Program-made: the position numbers and the translations under genes | Origin: Paracoccaceae bacterium | GTDB taxonomy: Bacteria; Pseudomonadota; Alphaproteobacteria; Rhodobacterales; Rhodobacteraceae | Assembly: GCA_030148745.1 (NCBI GenBank) | Contig: JASBSV010000044.1 | Coordinates: 1-64,000, forward strand | Reading direction: 5' to 3' | DNA: 64,000 nucleotides | In this document: piece after piece, positions 60,368-64,000 of the stretch | Layout: every line of letters starts with the position of its first letter | Position numbering within the stretch: position 1 is the first letter of the stretch | Notes under the pieces: generated by a model | Databases searched by the model: none | Told to the model about the DNA's origin: nothing | The model's input: only the letters and a program-made list of their open reading frames with translations

Positions 60368-61465
60368 ATGCTGGCCCGTCTGATCGATACCAGAATGGCG
60401 GTTTTTCTGGCCGTGCTCTTTGTTCTGACCGTGGCGGTGCCTTTGGGCAATCTGGTCATCGCGGGGCAGCCTGTGCCGTCTTATGTGGTGGCGCTTTTGG
60501 GCAAATACCTGACCTATGCCCTGCTGGCGGTGGCGCTGGATCTGGTCTGGGGATATTGCGGCATCCTCAGCCTTGGGCATGGGGCATTCTTTGCGCTGGG
60601 CGGTTATGCAATGGGTATGCACCTGATGCGCGAGATCGGCCCAAGGGGCGTTTACGGCGATCCGGTCCTGCCCGATTTCATGGTGTTTCTGAACTGGAAA
60701 GAGCTTCCATGGTTCTGGCTGGGCTTTGACAGCTTCTGGTTTGCCGCGCTGATGGTCATGGTTGTTCCCGGCGCGCTGGCCTTTGTCTTTGGCTGGTTTG
60801 CCTTTCGCAGCCGGGTCACGGGCGTCTACCTGTCGATCATCACTCAGGCGATGACCTATGCCCTGATGCTGGCGTTTTTCCGTAACGAGATGGGCTTTGG
60901 CGGCAATAACGGGCTGACCGATTTCAAGGATATCCTTGGCTTTGACCTTCAGGCCGATACCACGCGCGCGGGGCTTTTCGTGGCGGCGGCGGTTGCTCTG
61001 GCGGCGGGGCTGTTGCTGGCGCGCTATATCACCACCTCAAAGCTGGGCAAGGTTCTGGTGGCGATCCGCGACGCCGAAAGCCGCACGCGGTTTCTGGGCT
61101 ATCGGGTCGAGGCGTTCAAACTCTTTGTTTTCGTGGTTTCGGCGATGATGGCCGGGGTGGCCGGGGCGATCTACACGCCGCTGGTCGGCATCATCAATCC
61201 GGGCGAATTCAGCCCCGCCAATTCGATTGAGATTGTGATCTGGGTGGCTCTGGGCGGGCGCGGCACATTGGTTGGCGCGGCGATGGGGGCGATCATCGTG
61301 GCGCTGTCGCGCACCCTGTTGACCAGCTGGTTTCCCGAGCTTTGGCTTTTCGCGCTGGGGGGCATGTTCATTCTGGTCACCCTTGTGCTGCCGCAGGGCA
61401 TTCTGGGCGCGGTCGAGGCCGGGCTGAGGCGCGTGCGCCGCCGCCCGAGGGAGGCGGCGGCATGA
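60368..61465 (+). CDS. urtC: Urea ABC transporter permease UrtC
   Basis: DLVWGYCGILSLGHGAFFALGGYAMGMHLMREIG. Confidence 0.93.
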   Translation: MLARLIDTRMAVFLAVLFVLTVAVPLGNLVIAGQPVPSYVVALLGKYLTYALLAVALDLVWGYCGILSLGHGAFFALGGYAMGMHLMREIGPRGVYGDPVLPDFMVFLNWKELPWFWLGFDSFWFAALMVMVVPGALAFVFGWFAFRSRVTGVYLSIITQAMTYALMLAFFRNEMGFGGNNGLTDFKDILGFDLQADTTRAGLFVAAAVALAAGLLLARYITTSKLGKVLVAIRDAESRTRFLGYRVEAFKLFVFVVSAMMAGVAGAIYTPLVGIINPGEFSPANSIEIVIWVALGGRGTLVGAAMGAIIVALSRTLLTSWFPELWLFALGGMFILVTLVLPQGILGAVEAGLRRVRRRPREAAA

Positions 61466-62199
61466 GCTCGCAACTTTTTCTGAGCGGCGTTTCCAAAAGC
61501 TTTGACGGCTTCAAGGCGATCAACAACCTGTCGATGGTGATCGAAAAGGGTGAGCTGCGGGCGGTGATCGGCCCCAATGGCGCGGGCAAGACCACGATGA
61601 TGGATATCATCACCGGCAAAACCCGCCCCGACGAGGGCGAGGTATACTGGAACGACGCGATTGACCTGACCCGTCTGGACGAGGCGGCCACCGCAAGGCT
61701 GGGCGTGGGGCGAAAATTTCAGAAACCCACGGTGATCGAAACGCTGAGCGTTGCCGATAATCTCAATCTGGCGCTCAAGGCGGACAGGGGGGTGTTCAGC
61801 ACGCTGACCGCCCGGACCGGCAGAACCCAGAAGACCGAGATCAACCGGCTTCTGGCGCTGATATGCCTGTCCGATCAGCGCAGCCGCCCGGCCGCCGATC
61901 TGTCGCATGGGCAAAAGCAATGGCTTGAGATCGGCATGCTGCTGGCGCAGGATCCGGCGCTTTTGCTGGTCGATGAGCCTGCCGCCGGCATGACCGACGC
62001 CGAAACCATGCGCACGGCTGAACTTTTGCGCAATATAGCCGGCGAACGGTCGGTCGTGGTGGTCGAACATGACATGCAGTTCGTCGCCGCGCTTGGCTGC
62101 AAGGTGACGGTTTTGCATCAGGGGCATGTTCTGGCCGAGGGATCGCTGGACCACGTCTCGGCCAACCCCGAGGTTGTCGAAGTTTATCTGGGACGCTAG
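61462..62199 (+). CDS. urtD: Urea ABC transporter ATP-binding protein UrtD
   Basis: GPNGAGKTTMMDIITGKTRPDEGEVYW; DLSHGQKQWLEIGMLLAQDPALLLVDEPAAGMT. Confidence 0.94.
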   Translation: MSSQLFLSGVSKSFDGFKAINNLSMVIEKGELRAVIGPNGAGKTTMMDIITGKTRPDEGEVYWNDAIDLTRLDEAATARLGVGRKFQKPTVIETLSVADNLNLALKADRGVFSTLTARTGRTQKTEINRLLALICLSDQRSRPAADLSHGQKQWLEIGMLLAQDPALLLVDEPAAGMTDAETMRTAELLRNIAGERSVVVVEHDMQFVAALGCKVTVLHQGHVLAEGSLDHVSANPEVVEVYLGR

Positions 62200-62202
62200 G
62201 CG

Positions 62203-62898
62203 ATGCTGCAGGCCGAAAATATCGATCTTTACTATGGTGCCAGCCAGATCCTGCGCGATGTGTCGCTGACCGCGCGGCCGGGCCGGGTGACGGCGGTGAT
62301 GGGGCGCAACGGGGTTGGAAAAACCTCGCTCATGCGGGCGCTAAGCGGGCGTCAGCCGATCCGAGGTGGCCGGATCCTGTGGGACGGTCGGGATATCGCC
62401 CGAACCCCGCCAGCGGCGCGGGCGCGGGCGGGATTTGGCGCGGTGCCGCAGGGGCGCGAGATTTTTCCGCTGTTGACGGTTGAGGAAAACCTCAGGACCG
62501 GGTTTGCCTGCCTTGCCCGCGACCAGCGGCGGGTCCCGGATGTGGTTTTTGAGCTGTTCCCCGTCCTGCGCGATATGCTGGGGCGCAGGGGTGGCGATCT
62601 GTCGGGCGGACAGCAACAGCAGCTTGCCATAGGCCGGGCGCTGGTGACGCGGCCAAGGCTGCTTTTGCTCGATGAGCCGACCGAGGGGATCCAGCCCTCG
62701 ATCATCCGCGACATTGGCCGCGCCATTGCCTATCTGCGCGATCAGGGCGATGTGGCGATTGTTCTGGTCGAGCAATATTTCGAATTTGCCCGCGATCTGG
62801 CCGATGATTTCGCGGTGATGGACCGGGGCGAGATCGTTCTGTCGGGCACCGCAGATGAGATGGTCAGCGATCAGATCCGCCGTTATCTGACGGTCTGA
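62203..62898 (+). CDS. urtE: Urea ABC transporter ATP-binding protein UrtE
   Basis: GRNGVGKTSLMRALSGRQPI; LSGGQQQQLAIGRALVTRPRLLLLDEPTEGIQPSII. Confidence 0.94.
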   Translation: MLQAENIDLYYGASQILRDVSLTARPGRVTAVMGRNGVGKTSLMRALSGRQPIRGGRILWDGRDIARTPPAARARAGFGAVPQGREIFPLLTVEENLRTGFACLARDQRRVPDVVFELFPVLRDMLGRRGGDLSGGQQQQLAIGRALVTRPRLLLLDEPTEGIQPSIIRDIGRAIAYLRDQGDVAIVLVEQYFEFARDLADDFAVMDRGEIVLSGTADEMVSDQIRRYLTV

Positions 62899-62913
62899 TC
62901 CCGCACCAAGGCG

Positions 62914-63230
62914 CTATTGCTGCAAAATGGCATTGGTCCAGCTGCGCAGAAAGCTTTCCCGCTTGAGCCGGTCGAGAAACACCAGAAGGCCCGCCACTTC
63001 GCCGGCGCGGCTGCCGAGGGTCACCAGAAAGTCGATCATCGCCTGCGCGGGCGCCAGATTGCGGGCGGTTACCGGGATCAGCGCGCTGCGCAGCATCACG
63101 CTCAGAAAATCGTTCAGCTCGACAATCCTGATCCCTGCAGTTTCGGCGCATATGCTTTGTGAGAATGCCGATCCATTTATCCTGCTCGCGCCGGACGAGG
63201 ATCTGGTTCTCAGGGGGCACAAAGCGAAGT
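62914..63230 (-). pseudogene. Remnant of a periplasmic substrate-binding-like protein (C-terminal fragment, frame disrupted)
   Basis: Reverse frame reads ...RIVELNDFLSVMLRSALIPVTARNLAPAQAMIDFLVTLGSRAGEVAGLLVFLDRLKRESFLRSWTNAILQQ*; more N-terminal protein-like stretch RFVPPENQILVRREQDKWIGIL is in a different frame. Confidence 0.4.
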
Positions 63231-63435
63231 GCTGAGCGATGAGATCGGGAAGATGCTGAACCCCTATCTTCTGCACCACCCGCTGGATCCCGCCGAGGAG
63301 CAGCCAAGCTTTGCCTTTCCCTTCTCCCCGGCCGAGCTGAGCCGGGGCGCGGTTTATGAATTCTGCCTGCATCATGTGCTTGAGCTTGCCGATCCGATGG
63401 AGGCTTTCCGTCTTGAGGTGATCGAAATTGGCTGA
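63229..63435 (+). pseudogene. C-terminal remnant of AtuA-like (DUF1446) protein
   Basis: 68 aa PSFAFPFSPAELSRGAVYEFCLHHVLELADPMEAFRLEVIEIG resembles the C-terminus of AtuA family proteins; N-terminal ~380 aa absent. Confidence 0.6.
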
Positions 63436-63733
63436 ACTGGGACAGATCGTCGAAAAGATACGCAGCAAAAACGCCGGGCCCTTCTGGCTGACGGTGGATG
63501 TGTTCTGTGGCACGCCCGAGGTGTTTGAAAAACTTTGCAACGGGTTGCCGACCGGCGCTGTGGCGGCGGTTTTCGGGGCGCCGGAGGCTGAGGTGCTGCG
63601 CTTTGAGATCGGCGCTTTGAATGTGCTGAAATTCAGCCTTCCACGCCCGCATGTACAGGGCTCGCGCCGCGACCGCGATATGCATGGCGCGTCATGGGGC
63701 GCGCTTTTATCAGAGCTTGAGGTTGAGCTATGA
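63428..63733 (+). CDS. DUF4387-like protein
   Basis: MAELGQIVEKIRSKNAGPFWLTVDVFCGTPEVFEKLCNG, typical AtuA-partner protein. Confidence 0.8.
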   Translation: MAELGQIVEKIRSKNAGPFWLTVDVFCGTPEVFEKLCNGLPTGAVAAVFGAPEAEVLRFEIGALNVLKFSLPRPHVQGSRRDRDMHGASWGALLSELEVEL

Positions 63734-63744
63734 CGGCGCCCTGA

Positions 63745-64000
63745 TCAGGCGGCCATCGCCGGCCGCCCTACGCCGCGCGATTTTATCAGGATGAAAAATA
63801 GGATCGAAAGGTTCATCAGGTTCCAGCCGATCCCGTTCACAAAGGCCATCCGGTAAGATCCGGTCAGGTCATAGATCCAGCCCGACATCCAGCCGCCCAA
63901 TGCCATACCCATGATCGTTGCCATCATCACCAGCCCGACGCGCGCGCCTGCCTCGCGCGCGGGCAGGTATTCGCGCACGATCACCGCATAGCTTGGCACG
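63745..64000 (-). CDS. MFS transporter (C-terminal part; runs off window)
   Basis: MPSYAVIVREYLPAREAGARVGLVMMATIMGMALGGWMSGWIYDLTGSYRMAFVNGIGWNLMN. Confidence 0.8.
   Translation of the reverse strand, partial: VPSYAVIVREYLPAREAGARVGLVMMATIMGMALGGWMSGWIYDLTGSYRMAFVNGIGWNLMNLSILFFILIKSRGVGRPAMAA

Overview
High-GC alphaproteobacterial (probably Rhodobacteraceae-like; inferred from gene content) chromosomal window. Recognisable housekeeping and transport blocks: Lrp-type regulator/hppD; pilus-like protein; SIMPL protein; metY; TRAP transporter with DctB/DctD; mer operon (merR/TPFA); thiamine operon thiC-O-S-G-E-F-D with a TPP riboswitch; bluB with a cobalamin riboswitch; queC-D-E-F; uxuB/uxuA; urea ABC transporter urtABCDE; MFS fragment. 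Between these lies an accessory stress/respiration region (about 14-44 kb). It contains (i) a non-canonical heme-copper oxidase cluster: DUF4396-like protein, CcoN-like catalytic subunit, CcoO-cytochrome c fusion, several small membrane/soluble ORFs, and a second large His-rich membrane protein with an internal duplication; (ii) a disulfide oxidoreductase without the usual C-terminal His; (iii) a ClpG/ClpK-like disaggregase next to HdeD; (iv) a NosFY-like ABC transporter with a secreted DxDxDG protein; (v) a COG4705-like gene split by one in-frame UGA; (vi) a cupredoxin; (vii) a DedA-PAP2-LssY fusion next to MprF. The oxidase cluster is my best candidate for an undescribed system. No rRNA, tRNA, CRISPR array or transposase was recognised. 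All family calls come from reading the translations; no database search was run.
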